This document shows, piece by piece, positions 37,901 through 52,900 of a DNA stretch of 64,000 nucleotides (position 1 is its first letter; each line of letters begins with the position of its first letter). Under the pieces are notes generated by a model, which was not told the DNA's origin, searched no databases, and saw only the letters and a list, made by a program, of their open reading frames with translations. Origin of the DNA: Paramacrobiotus metropolitanus. Its lineage: Eukaryota; Tardigrada; Eutardigrada; Parachela; Macrobiotidae. Position numbers and translations under genes: made by a program. The stretch covers positions 434,001 to 498,000 of the forward strand of contig NW_026570248.1 in NCBI RefSeq assembly GCF_019649055.1, read 5' to 3'.

Positions 37901-40900
37901 AAATTAGGAACCATAGTCCATAGATAATAATATTGTGACCTTTGACCAGTCCACTTTGTTGCACTTTGTGTTTTGCAAGTTTGCCACTGCTAATTATTGT
38001 AAGCTGGAGCCCAACTACAGAAACTGGTTTTTATTCCTTGCCTCCTTGGTGACAACGATAATAAATTAAAATTGTATTACGCATTTCTGCATGTGTACTT
38101 ACTACTGTGTATGTACCTATGACGTTGGCCCGTCGTCGACAAATATGCGGCTGTCATTGTACCGCGACAAGGATCTAGATCCATACAAACCTGTTTAATT
38201 GTAATTAAATTGTCACATTTACCTTGTTACTTTGTGTTTGTACACTATTTTTCAACCTTTTACTGCTATATGCATACTTACAAGACATTTAGTTCACAAC
38301 TTCACGTATGTGTTAATAGTGCGTATTCCAAGCTTGTGTTGGGCACTGCGGTAGCGGTCCGACTATGTTGAACAGCTGTACTGTACAATACGTTTCAATT
38401 ACAAATAAAATTGTTGCTGCCGCCGTTACTCCAGTCGTAAAGCGGCTGTGTATTTCCACAAAGGTATTCTCTTATCTTATCACAAGATTCTATCTGCGAT
38501 GGAGTATCAACAGCACTGCTAAACTTCGGCTTTTAATTTTTATCACCGAAGCACGCGCAAGAGTGCTCTCTGTTGCGTCTGCTGTTCAGCCGTCTGCCTC
38601 GCGGCTGTGTTCGTTTGGTTGCGAAATCAAAGCGAGCGAAAGCCTTGCCAACGCAGTCCGCGAACGTCTAATTATGTACTCCATATTCAAAATTTAAATT
38701 TTAAAATTGTGAACTACGAACTTACAAGGTATGCTTCCCTTTCTTGACAAATTTGTTAACGCTTGCAGGCCTGCACACATGTTCGCAGGACTGGGGAGAC
38801 TTTCTTAAAGTGTCTAGCCCGAGTTGTTGGACAACACATGTACGCAGATATTCTTGAATTACACGCCACGGAAGGCGTCCGCGGTAAGTAAACCAAGTGA
38901 ATTTTGTTACCTGGACAGTCCCGTCCCGATCCGCGACTAATGGTTGGTTGTCGATTGAATGTAGCGATATTGAGCCATGTTCAGAATCTGGAGGATGGAG
39001 TGCTGCAGCTGTGGACGCGGCGAAAAAAGCGCCTCGATCATTGTCAGCGGTACATCGACGTGGAGCGCAGTGCCAAGCAGGCCCTGGCGTGGATCCAGGA
39101 CACTGGTGAGCTGTACCTGTCCACTCGCACTACAGTGGGAACCACGCAAGCAGCCACCGAAGCTCTTCTCAATGAGCACAACGATTTTCTCGGCACTGCA
39201 AAGGTAATTAGAAAACCGAATTTTCACGCTGAATACCTGGTTAACCGTGATAACTGAAGGGTACTCGTACAGTGATTACATAAGAGCAGTAAAACTTGAG
39301 TAGATACAAGCCGAGTTTTGAACTGTACACCGAATCACGTTTGCTTAAAGTTGATTCAGATTATGGACGCATGTTTTGTTTGCCAAATTTTTAGTTATTT
39401 ATCAGTAAATTATCCATTTAGCGTTTCCTCTGTTGTGGGTTTAATGGTGCCGTATACGTATTGGTGGGCGAGCTTGAATTATCTTATCACGTTGTGGACG
39501 TACCGACGTACCATTAACACCACGATGGCTTGTACAGGAAAACAAAGAAAAAATCCGCAAACTGATGCAGTTAGCCGACAGTCTCGTTGAGAACGGCCAT
39601 TCTCATGCTACCAGTATTAAGTCATGGGTCTCAGCGGTGGATGTCCGCCAAAAGGATTTTATGTCGCGTATGGAACACTATCAGCGCCAGCTCGAGCAGA
39701 AACTAGGAGTGGTCCTTCACGGACGTGAAGCGCATAATGATCGCCATAGTGACGCGTCCCTGGAGGGTAAACTTCATGAGTTTTCAGCTAAGGATGCGCC
39801 CGTTGAGAACCGGAAGTTATTGCGAGAGAGAGAGTAAGTTGAGAGCTCTCGGGGGTTATTCTTGATTGTGTGTGATTGTCTAATTAATTCTTCCTAATGT
39901 CTGATAACAGGGGTGCGATGGCCGAGTTGCTGCTGACCGAAAAGGCCTACGTCAAGGATCTCGCTGACTGCATTAAGGTAAGTCGGAGGTTATATGCCCA
40001 TCGGTCTCTTCCCCTTAATGCCAGTTTCTGTAATTTTCCAGTATTACCTCAATGAGATAAAAAATCCCACCAGCGCTGTTAATCGTCCAGTAGGCCTCTT
40101 GGCAAAAATTCCTGTGATTTTTGCCAATATTGAGGAAATCTACGAATTCCACTGCAAGTAAGTTGTCCAGAGATATAATTTCGGAATTGCTAGAAATAAC
40201 TTGGTTTTTTACTGTGTGCATGCTGTAATTTTTTACTGTGTGCATGCTGTAACCATAGACTGGATTGACCAATATCTATATGAAGCACCTTTGAAATGGA
40301 CTAATCGACAAAGTTAAAATTTGATTATGCAATTGGTTTTAACCACCGCATTAGCTACTAACTCTTTAATTTGCTCGTTGTCTTTGCTACTGTCGGTTTA
40401 AAAGGTTTTATGTAATATGATCCTCGTACATATGTCAGAACTTTTATCTGCTTAAAAAGGCTTGACAGTCTTGAAAACACGTATTTTCGCAGTCATGTCC
40501 ATGTAGTACTTCTTACACTTCTATTTGCTTAAGTCTTTAAGTATTTTTGTTTTGTACAGCGTTTTCTTGAAAGAACTGGAGAAATACGAATCTGTGCCGG
40601 AAGATGTTGCACATTGTTTCATGACATGGAGTCACCGATTTGAAATTTACGTTACGTATTGTATGAATAACCGACAAGCCCAGTCTGTGATTGCCGAGCC
40701 TGTCATCAGAGATTACTTTGCGGTATGTCTTTTGTAGATGTCGTGCAGAAAAAAATTGCTTTGCTCACACAACTGTTTCTACATTTTTAGGAAGTTGGTG
40801 CCCAGTTTGGTTTAAATTCCAGTTCAACAATGAATTCTTACATTATTAAACCCGTGCAACGCACTGTTAAATATGGCCAGCTACTGGAAAGGTTAGCATT

Positions 40901-43900
40901 GTGTTGCGAGGATGTGCGTGGAGAAATCCGCGATGCACTGGACGTAGTTCGGAGCGTAACACAGAAAGCCAACGATGCCAGCAATTTAAGTCTTATGGAA
41001 GGCTACACGGTCGGTTGTATATAGGATATAAGAAATTGCCCGTTTAATTGGCTGACTGACTAACCAGCTTGCTAAACAGGAACCATTGGATAAGCTGGGT
41101 GAGATTATCCTGGTGGATTCGTTACAAGTCTGGGAGCCGAAGCAAATTATCCGCAAGGGGCGGAAATACCAAGTATTCCTCTTTGAGCGGGCCATCTTAT
41201 TCACCAAGGAGATCAAGGATGCCAACGGACAGAAGAAATTTGTTTTCAAAAATAAATACATGGTATATGATGCCGAAATGGCTGTGTGGCTTTCGTGCTG
41301 TAAATTAGAACAAGCTCCAGTTTCCGCTTTCTGTCGCTCTCTGACTGTGGGATTTTTTTTCGCCTCCATTGCAGACAGCCGGTATGACGATCCATGAGCA
41401 TGTTGAAGGAGGAGAGGATTGTAAGTTTGCCATATGGATGGGACGAGCGAGTGGCACTGCGAGCCAGTCACAGTCAACAGCCGGCCTTCTCTTGTCGGAT
41501 TCGAAGATTATCTTAAAAGCCTCTACGGTGCCTGTCAAACTCAGCTGGATCCAAAAGCTGCGCGAAATTACGGTGCAGGATAATAACTGTGTCGCAGCCG
41601 TCGATACAGCGCCATCCAGCAACAGCAGCTTGCTTCCGACGTTGATGAACGGCGGCACTAGCCAAAAAGAAAGTAGTGCTAGAAATAGCCGTGGTAGTAA
41701 GGATTATGAGGATTCGCTCTCGCTTGAAGAAGGTTCTTCTGGACATCACGAGCGTTATTCGACCATCTCGCACAGTTCATCCAATACCACCGACAGCAGC
41801 GATAAGGTGTTGTATGAGGTAAGCGAGAGCGCATGCGCGTCTTCCTTTGACAAGCGTCCACCCTTAATATTATTAAGAAAAACATATGCGTAATATATGG
41901 AGGTGTCAGGCACTTGCAGAGAAAGGCCACCGTCGCTTTGCTTTATGAACGGAATATTGCTGCGCAGGCGTAAATACCACTAAGAGATTACGAGTAGGAA
42001 CGATCGGGTTAACATGTGTTGTTCGCGTCGCGTATATGTCGAATGTCTTTCTTTGAAACACTTCTGTTGGTTCAGACTTTAGTTGTTTTCGAATGCTTTA
42101 CTGGTTGCTGTAGATGATTTGTGTGAATTTGGACGATTATAAAATTCATGGTCTCGAAATTGTATTTAAAATGAGTTCAGCATTTGAACTGATGTCTCAA
42201 CCGCATCGAGTGTTTCAGTAGTAGAATAGAATAATTAAAGCATTTCCAAACATAAGTTTGAGGCGGTTGCAATCGTTATTTTCAACAAGCTGAGAATTGA
42301 AAAGAATACATGAAATTTTATTTTTTGCAGTTGTATTTACTGGCTCGAGATTCGCGCTCGTGAGGTTCGCGCCTGTCATAAGAAAAATGGATTTTACTGT
42401 ATGTAGTATGTGCTACTGCAATTGAAAAACTGGGTTTTTAGTAGTTCCATCTGTAGAGCAAGGGGATGGAAGAAAATGAAGAGTAAGAGTAAGAATAGCC
42501 TTTCAAAATTTTTGAGATTTTCGGTTACAGTGTTTTTGGGTTTCATAGCAAAATAAACATTTTGTCGCTGCATTGCAGCGGATAAGGCTATAGTCTGGCC
42601 ATGCAGGTTAGTGATAGGCAGTTGTTGCAAAGTCGAGATGGAATACGGCGCACACTGCACAGAGTATTTTTGTTTTTGGTTGTTAAGTATCTAAAATGCA
42701 GGGCAGCGTGAAAGTTTATGATAATATTAATTTTGAAAAGTACTTACACTCTCAGTTTTGAATGTACGATATTGATTCACTCAAGTAAAAAATATCTAGC
42801 TGGGAGGCAAGTAAATGTGGCGAATTTGGGATACTGCATTTCAATTAGCGCAAATGCGTTTTATTGGTGATTTTGCGAAATAACCACGTTTTGAGGCATC
42901 GTTGACATGCACTGAGCACATTCATATATGGTGCGTTCATCGTATTCATGGGAGATTTTCGTTACAAATCGGTCCTGTACGCAGTCGTACCGGTAATTAG
43001 CAGGAAGTTTCAGGCTGGGAGAACGGGAGTATGCTGTACTACAAGTGCAGGATATGTGTGGGAAACTGCAGATCCCTACCCTAGTTTACTCCTGCTCTAT
43101 ACCGGCGCTCTGACAACTTTGTTGCACGTATTAACTAATGCTGGATGTCGATGTAATGAAGCAGACTTAAATTGATCGGGGAAAGCTGCTGTAACTGTCT
43201 GCCAAACGATCTCCCAATGCAGCAAATGTGGACAATACGAACATGCGCATCTGGGATTGTGTTCAGTTTCCTTTGCATACTGAAATCTTGTGGAGATTGC
43301 TCAAGGTTAGAATACTAAAAGATCCGGTAATTTAGGTCCCAGTGTGCAGGCATCTTGACTGGGTGGTGTGAACTACGAAGATACATGAGTGTTTTCAGAC
43401 CATGGATTCCATTGCGTATTGATGATATCGAACTTTTTTATCTTTTGAAGGGTTACAGTCTGACAAGGAGAGCAAGTTTAATATTAGCATTACTCTCTTT
43501 GCCAGCAGATCGCGCGCGTTATTTTTGATCGCGCGTACGACCTGTGTCATATAATATATCTGCATGATGTGCATATACTACAAGCTGAAAATTCCAGTCG
43601 TTTCATTTCTCAGATTGATTTTGACTGGTGCAGTTTGTTGCCAGCACATTTTGTACTAACATTTTCCTGTTGGCATATCCCGGGCAACGCTTGATCTGCT
43701 TACTGACTTCCGCTTCCATGACTGGAGAGAGAATAGACGCATCTCTTGTTGTTGGGAGATATTTGCCATTATAGATTGTTGGGATTTACTGGCTTGTATT
43801 GTTCCCGGAATTGAGCATTAAAATCATAATCTGGCGATTACTATAATTCTGGTTAGCTTAATATGGATTTACATTAAAACCCTCTCAAACGTTGGTTTCC

Positions 43901-46900
43901 GGTGGAACAGGTGTTCCCATTATGATCTAATGCCTGCTGATTATCCGTTCTTTTAAAAGCAGTTTGTTTGCCACATTCCTTACTAACACTGCTGTTTGCA
44001 GTTTGTTAAATTCCCTTCGGATGATCCATTAGTATATTATAGCACTGTGGTATGTTTAAATATTGTAAAGTGGTACTGATTAATTGCCTAACACCATGAT
44101 GAGGATCTTGAGTTTACGAAGGAAACGGAGCGTGTACAATAAGGTATATCGTATACTCTATAGTACTGTACACTTTCAGATTGCTTTTGGAAGACACTTT
44201 ACCAAAATCCCACCTACGGGGCCTGTTTTTGCCTTTGGGTAATCTGTATCGGCTTTTAAATGACGCGTTACAGTACATCTGCGGAACGGTTTAGGGCAGG
44301 GATTTACTAACAGGGATGTAGTTTGCAATGTGGATTCTTCGCAAATTTTAACTTGAAGAAACCCGATTGTTTTATTAAAAATGTTTTATTGAAAGCCACA
44401 AGGATTTCAAGGAAAAACAAAAACAGGAAGAGAAATTTCTGTTATGCACCGTGTAGACTAAGTAACATCTGGTTTGATGAAGGGTGCACTATACTCTGTA
44501 GCTTTTGATCGATTGACTTATGGAAGTGTAGGTGTAGCCAATGAAGGTGTATTCTTTCAAGGAATGCTTTTGATGGCGGTACAACTTTAATGACTACTTA
44601 CACGACAGGATCGTTTATTTGGGTGTCATTCAGCTTCTTTTGACACAGTACATCGGCACCTTATTTGTGTTCATTGAAATATGGATTGACATTTACCTTT
44701 GGACCTGTATTTAGTGTAGTGAGAGGTTGTATGGCTGAGATAAGTTTAAAAATTAGCACAAAAAGACTACAAAATGTTTGTCTTTGCAATCGATAATTTG
44801 GACTTAAAGAGTAACGTCTATGTGGGTGCCACACATCGCATAATACATTGCAGTAGTGTTCCCGTATTTCGGACAACCGCTCAATAAATACTACAGGAGC
44901 GAATAGCTGAGCAATATTCCGGACTGGAGTGTACCAGAAGCATACAAAAATTACATCAATATTGTTAAGGGATGTAGACCTCTGTTGCTGTCGGTGTACG
45001 CGGAAGCGAAGGATGCCGATGCTCTTAATAGCGTCGATGACACTTAAAGCTCTTTAGCCACAGTAGCATATATATTTCCGTTCGGCATTACGGGAGGACC
45101 GGAGGTTACGTATGTTTTGGTGGGGTGGCTTGCCGTTACTGCATATTAAACTATATTAATGCTATCGACAATCAGATCCCAGGGTTATAACGACAAATTT
45201 CGCACAATTTTACTAAACAGAACAGACCACAGTAATACCTATAATTTTCACAAGCGCGCATCCTGTAATTAAAGTTTCTGGTTAGATTGTCTCTTGTCAG
45301 AAGAGACTTGAAAGCAAAGATAAAACACGGTTTTTATTGGAATAGTGTTAAAACCTGCTAAGAAGCCCTTAGAAACCATTAAGTTGATGTGAAGCTTTTT
45401 TTAAAATTCCGTGCTACTTTGCCGTAGTGACAGGGAAGTTTGAATTTGTATTTTGAATCTATAATTTTGAAAATTTTTTTATGTGTTTTTAGGGAGATTG
45501 GGCAACGATTACAGAAAATTATGAAGCCATCCACGATGGTGAACTGACAGTACAGAAAGGCGAATGTGTTGAAGTACTGGACCGGTCATCGTCGGCGGAC
45601 ACTTATTATGTCCGTTTGCGAATAGCACCTTCCACTTCCGGATACAGTAAGTCCAATGTATTCTGAGTTTTCATGAGTAGATAAAAATATACATTAGATA
45701 ATGTTTCCACAATACTAATTAGAGTCGGGATTGGCCGCTCAGAAGATTATCGAAGGATACTTACCAGCCAATATTCTTGCTTTGGTGCCAAACAACCGAT
45801 CTGCACGACAATTGTCACCATCCAAAACTATGCCTATAGATTTCAATCCACACGGTGAAGGTACGTTTTTGAATTTCCTTGATAATAGAAGATAGAATAT
45901 CTCTGGTCGTGTGAGCCGTAAATTGTTTGCATGACCTTACAAGTTAGTATCGCTCCTTAATCAAATGATACGTATGTGTTACAGAGGATTGTGAATTAAT
46001 TTACGATCATGGTAGCGGTGCTATATCGAAATAGGTAGTTTTATTTTTCCTATTGAAAGGACTCTCTGGTTTAGTGTAAATTGAGGAGCCGCGCCTATAA
46101 GAAAGAGATTTTTAAGATTGGCAGGTAAAAGTTTATGGTTAGGCTGGAATTTGGGATCGATAATGTGTGCTATTACCGCTAGGTGGCCACAGTTAGCGGT
46201 GTTATACTTCACAGATTTTCGTATGTGGAAGTGTTGGCACAGTAATATGTTTTGACTAACGAGCAGATTTTGCCTAAATGACAACAAAATTTTGTGCGTA
46301 AAAGGGGCATCAAGCCTGATACTACGTATTCAGTAGTGGTAACATATCTGATTATAGGTTGTGTCAGCATTCTGTGCAGCATAAGTACTGTATATGTATA
46401 TCTATATGCAGGTTCATTTTGTGAGCGCGTACTGTGTAAAATTAGGCACAGGCGTATAGCACTGGTATATCGTGCGGTTACTCTGTATTCGCAGCGGTTA
46501 AAATTAACGATATAAATAGAGATGGTAGACAGCTGTTATTAAAGCTGTTAGTATTATGAAACAATTAGGTAACATAGGACTGTTTGCCGCATAAAAATGT
46601 AACCGCGTACGAATTAAACACTGAAACTACACTAGGTGCGGTACGCTTTCTCTGACAGTTTCTACATCGCCACTATTAGACGGTAATCTTTTCTTATGCT
46701 GGAATTCTTATGCTCCCTGGAAGGTGCCTGTAATGTTTGAATTTTGGTCTTTGCCAAATCTAAGTCAGTTTCTAAAGTTATTCGTCAGCAATTCTCCAAC
46801 TGTTGAATGTCATAGTTGAGTGTTATTAGTGACTAGCACAAGACTTATTTTGAGAATGAACCATCCCAAATCCTTGCCACGGTCTTCCGTGAGGCTCGTG

Positions 46901-49900
46901 TGTAGAACAGTTGTTAGTTTGTGTTAATTCTGCCGCGCTTATCACCGAAGCCTTCAGTTCTCTAGACAAAATTAAGTGGCTGGTTTGCTGCAATCGCTTG
47001 TCGTACGCGTAACGTGATCTTTTGGCTCTTTGGTTTGATTATTACGGGGTGTTAACTGTTCCAACGCTGGATAAAGTACTTCAGCATGCATTATTGGCGT
47101 TTGTTTCTTTGGTTTTGTATGGAGAGACTTGTTAGTTTCCATGATCCGTCCATCTTATTTTTTGAGATTTATCGATAATATGATTGCTCATAGCTGGAAG
47201 AGCTACAAGAGGTGCTGCTAATTATACTGAACCACCATGAAAATAAATCTTAGCTGTGCTTGTCCAATATGCCCTTGGAGAAAATGTTGTGGTGAGTGGA
47301 GTTGAGAACTGCATTTCACTGAAAGTTAGAACAGTGCATAGTCGTACATCAATCTTTTGACTGAAACGGTTATGTTACTGTATGAGAAATATTTTGAAAC
47401 AGTTAAATTATTTTGTTTTGACAAAAAAATATGCAAACAACTACTGCAGGGTGTAAACACCAATAAATATAGTGAAACTTGGGTGTGCGGTTGTGCTTTT
47501 TACAGGAAACTTCAGGAAACTGCTTTAAGCAAATTGATAATTATGAATAATTATTACTCTAGTTATGATTATTATTATATACAGTTTCTGAGGATTGTCT
47601 TCTTTATTAGACGTATTTACTTTCCTCAAGTCCAACGACATATTACATCTAGAATGGTGATGAGCGTATTCAGAAAAGCACTTAAAGAGACCTATAGGTT
47701 TTTGTTAAGAGCGACGGCACAAGTATTGTAATACTGCCGGTATTCTAATATTCTGGATAGGCTAGGCGGCGACCGGAGACTGTTTCTTGTTCCCTGAATT
47801 TGAATTGTGGCACACAATTTACGAACTTTGTGCTTTCAGTTTTTCTATGCTGCTGTTATTAAAGTATTTGTGCACACCGGTAAAATAAATTGTAAAGGGA
47901 TGCATGATATAAATACTGTAACCTGTAGGAAAAATACTTATGCCTACTGTAACAACTTACTAAAATAAAGAATAAAGTTAATTTGCTCTGCAGTTTGATG
48001 CAGGAAACACGTACATGTATTCTAGGATTGCTACAAAGTATTATGCAAACACCTGGCACGTGGTATGAAAGTTGTTGTGTAGTAAAGATGTTGACCAGTG
48101 CATTTCGCTAAACAGGTGTTGTGGTTTCTTTGCCTTTCAGTGAATAATAAAATAATAAAGTGAGTGAAGAAGCTGCTCATTTCGAACATTCGATAAAGTA
48201 AGGACAAATGGTTTATGTTTTATATTGGTCAGCAGAGTTTGCATTGTAAAATTAAAGCGTATAAGAACTGAAAAGTAACATATTTTTCCCTTTACGCCAC
48301 ATTTGAATTGAACCCTTAATTTTATGTTGCAAAGCTACATATGCCCGTTGAAAGTTTGGTCGTCCGAAGCGTACTCACTCTTTTATTGTGATACTTACCG
48401 GTCGGATGGCTTTCGTACTACTATAGCAGTTCTTAGCAATTTTAACAATTAATTATTGTACTTTGACTGGATTTGGTTATGTTTTGACGGAATCAAATTA
48501 TGTTTTGTGACCTGAATATCGAAAGTCGCTACTCGCGACTAATTGTAAGTATGCTTTTCTCGCTAAACAAATGAGTAAATTCATATTCCATAGTAAAAAT
48601 ATGGAAGGGTCTGTAATTCGTAATTTTTGGAATGCATACGCATTTTAGCATGTGGATTGAGAGCCTGCGTTAATTTATTCAAGTGCTCTTGTAGCAGTTG
48701 TACACTCGTTGAGATGTCGGATTTGCATAACTTGATAACGTCCCTCTGGAAACTTTATATGCACCACAGCACCGGTATCAGGGAATTGCACTACCTATAC
48801 CATTAGAGAAGTTATCCTGTAGAAAATTATGGAATTTCACGTGAACACAATGATTCCGTTAGAAATGTATTCGGTTATGGTTTTAATGTCTGTACATGCA
48901 CATTATTGTAGCTGCACCCGGCTCGGGAACAAACATTCCCCTTCAAAGCAGTACCTCTGGCGCATCACAAGCCGCTGGACATACGGGCAATGTCAGTGAT
49001 AGCCATTCTCAGGCCACCCAGCCAGCGCCGACCAGCAAGCGGAGAAACACATTCAGAAAATGGTTAACCAATCCCGTGCGCAAGCTCAGTCAGAATCGTA
49101 TTGAAATGGGAGCTTCTACAGCGGGCAAAAGTCACAGCAATCCCAACAGCACGGCTGTTGTGGGAGCATCGTCAGCCGCCGCGGTACCAGTTAATTTGCA
49201 CAGTGGCGTAAACAGTCTGTCGTCCGTTCCTCCTGTTGCCGTTGGCCACAAAAAACCTCCAACTGCTTCCACTGTCGGTACCAGTGCGGCTCGGGATGGT
49301 ACTGCGGCGTCTGCTGCTACTGCTGTCGTCACTAGTTCTTCCACCGCCTCTTTTTCCTCTGTGACGAAGACAACAGCCCAATCCCGTACAAAAGTCAGCA
49401 CGCAGCACAACAACGCCGTACAGATTCAAGTTCAGCCGGATGACATTCGCCGAGGCACTGTAGCACCTCCTCTTGCCCAGCAAGAAGTCTGGCACGATGC
49501 CGATGCAGCAGCATCAGTAACCGCCTCAGCCGTCCAAACGGATTACGATCATCACCTCGCTCTGATTAGCAAGCCCACTAGTACGGAGGATCCGACCATT
49601 GAGCAGGCTGTTGGAGGCGCTCCCGTGGTAAATCTTATTAACACTGATACGCCAGCAGATAATGATAATACGGGCCCAGCACCACCGGAAATGCCTCCTC
49701 CAATGGAACATATTCATTCTATACCGGCGCTAAATACGCTAAATCACACTTCCTCACCAGCAGCAGCTGGCGGCGCACAGGAGTCGTTGCCGTTTTCTTC
49801 TTCTTCAGCACCATCATTATTATCATCATCGGCATCACCCACCGATTCACATAGCACTGTAATCACTGTCAATAACACGGCTACCGATCCCCTATCGATC

Positions 49901-52900
49901 CACCCTCAAGGCAGTGAATTAGCCAACCAAATTGAAAATCTCGTCGTCAATTCTACAGTAAGTCCGCTTCTTTAATAGTATGTTCCTGTTGGGCGTTACA
50001 ACATAGCACGTTAATTTCGTGTACCAGTTTGGGTCAGTATGCATGCTCCGTATCCTGATTGATATCAGCTATTCAGCAAGCAGCACGGCAATAATTGGTT
50101 TTCCCATGCAAAATCGTCGTTTTTTTTCCGGCGGTTATGTCGACATGTATTGGTTGTTTTTCTTAATCAGGCACCCACAGCATTACCACCTATGTCGGCC
50201 CGCGGTGATCCATCAAAATTAGCGGCTGCAACCGATCATCAGCCGCCAATTGGCACGGCATCGCCCACTTCACCTGCCAATATGAGTCCTGCTCAGAGCT
50301 CAGCTAGTGTACTGGAGAGAACTGACAGGTCCAATTTGGATGTGGGAAAAAGCGATAATCCGGAAGATAGTTCTTGTCAAGCCCAGCCGGACAGCTCCGC
50401 TCCATCTGCTGTGGCTCCTGTCGAAGAAACCGTTCCGGAAACACTAGATCCCATCTCGCGAGCTGTGACAATGCGAGAGTACGGCTATTTTCAGCGATAC
50501 TGTCATGTGGCCCCGAAGATTATACACGGCTGTATTGAATAGCCTGACATGTTCTTCTCGTGTTGCAGTTACGTCTTAAAAGAACTTGTTGACACGGAGC
50601 GCGATTACGTCAAAGATTTGGGACTGATTATCGATGGTTATATTGCATATATGCATGAAAATGCCATGCCGGATGATATGAATGGACGGGATAAGCTCAT
50701 TTTTGGCAACATCCAACAGATATATGTTTTCCATAAAGAGTAAGCCGCATAAATATACTCAGTACCATAATTAGGAAAACAGGCGTGCGGTATTGTAGTC
50801 TTATTTTGCAGTCGGCATTAGCTTTCTTGTTCATCAACCGTCCTCTGGGTCATTATCTGTACTGAACCCTTTTGGGGTTTTCTTTCTCGCACTAACGAGT
50901 CAGCTCCACGTTGCTAGAGTGCATTAGATTGTTTAGCTTGTGGATAGAAGGATTTAGTTGGTGTAATGTAGCGATTGTAACGCTTGGGGAGGTGGAAATA
51001 GTGATTGAATTGACGTTGGTCTGGCCGTGTAGGGCCATATCATCTATACCGACTGTTTCTCCTCACGGCTTGACTGCCTCTCATTTAGGCTGCAGTATAT
51101 TGGATTCCGTTGTCTTTGTAGCGCTGATATGCTGTTTACGAACGTGTATGTGCTTATGTATAGGCAAATATTGATTCTGACGTTTTTTTCTTCTTCTTTT
51201 CCCCCGTTATCTCTAGCACATTTTGTGGAGAGTTGGAGAAATGTTTGGATGCTGCTGATCGATTGCCGCGCGTATTCATCAAGCATGTAAGTACGAAGTT
51301 GTCTGTTGTTGGCATTCTTTATCACTAGGGATTGCTTACCTAATTTGCATATGCATAGAACGCAGTTGGTGGTAGTGCATATTGTTCATACGCTTCGATT
51401 AATCCGGAGGTTACAAGACGTTTTCATTCTATTTTTAAATCCTGCAGCGTAGCCAGCATCTCAACAGAAAGCTGTTGTCATATGACTGCATTGAATACGG
51501 GAGCTTGTACGCAGTCAATAATTAAGTATCTTTGCTCTTTAACCTTACCTGTTCAGCGTGCTTAGATTGGTTTTTGTGCAAGCGGCATGAATGCCATTGA
51601 ATGATGTTATTCGTCTGATGCCGACAATATGGTGGTACTTGTCAGTGCCCAAGCCGGGGAATGCAAACCGTAATGAAGCCGCTTGAATCACATGCATCTG
51701 TTGATGATGGCGGGGAATCAAATTTTAATTAGGTCGCCGAATACTTAAATGGTACAGTAGCAGGCAACCCTGTGCAGATTGCAGTCGGGACAATCTTGAT
51801 GGAGCGGACGATATGTTGCTCCTTGTTTCCTGCAGCTCCCTCTCTATACGCTGTATTTCAGATGCGCACGCTGACGCAGTCGATGTTTGCCTTCGCACAG
51901 TTCGTCACCACCACGTTTCTAATTTATTTTCATCCTAAATCAGGTTATTCTCCATGATGACTGGAGCGCGAAAGAATTTGCACTGGTAATCGATCGATCG
52001 ATCGCGTCTCTTTTTTCCTCCGACATTGGATAAGCTTTGCATTCTAAGCTACTGCACCAGTACACACTATATTACCAATTACGTATTTGGTTTGGTGCTA
52101 TACTCTGGCAGCTGCAGATCTGCTGAAACTGACTAGATATTATTTTTAGATTTAATTAGTCTCTATCGTTATCGTAAATACCGACCTTTTTAGTTTGATG
52201 TCGAAGACTAAGCACATAATAACAGCGAGATTTGTAACACTACTTTAATCTGGTTGTAAACAGTGCCCATCTGGGTATATTTTAAAAAATTTCTGTACAC
52301 TAAAAATAATAATCTTCGATCTTTCGGGCATTGTTATGAGAAATTGGTAGATTTGTGTTGAATTTACTACGTAATGGAAATGTAAGCGTGTGTGTTGTAC
52401 CATTGAATTATAGTATCTGTAATGGGTAATGGGCCTTTAATGGTGATCTATAATAAACATCAGGTATTGAAATAACAACTGGCTCATTTATGCAGATAAC
52501 TATGGTAGCATATTCTGGCTGGGGCAAAAAGTAACAATTTGGCCACAAGGCTTTTGCCTTGTTGTGGAAAAGGCTGCGCAGTAATTTGCGCATGGTAATC
52601 ATCACAATATTAAAGTATACGCGAAAGCCAGCAATTTTGCCTCATTGGAATGCATGGTGATATATATTCTATCAGAGCTATGTTTACAGGAACGGAAATT
52701 TCAACATTATGTCGTATACTGCCAAAATAAACCGAAGTCCGAATTTATTGTGTCCGAATACATCGATACTTATTTTGAGGACATCCGTTTGAAGTTGGGG
52801 CATAAGCTCAAGTTACCCGATATGCTCATCAAACCCGTTCAACGCGTTATGCGCTATCAGCTAATGCTGAAAGACATTCTCAAGTACACGGAACGGGCAC

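Larger units (their letters stand above)
31951..39800 (+). other. trio: trio segment: spectrin-repeat array
   Basis: Residues about 185-1270 form a run of three-helix spectrin repeats. Typical landmarks are [64 protein letters not shown] and [20 protein letters not shown]. They match the order of the same motifs in animal Trio proteins, so no repeat appears to be lost. The array serves as a scaffold in the family. Confidence 0.85.

Noticed and set aside
42948-43175. Nested gene or alternative trio exon in the long intron
   Set aside because: No splice support and no similarity to Trio or anything else I know.
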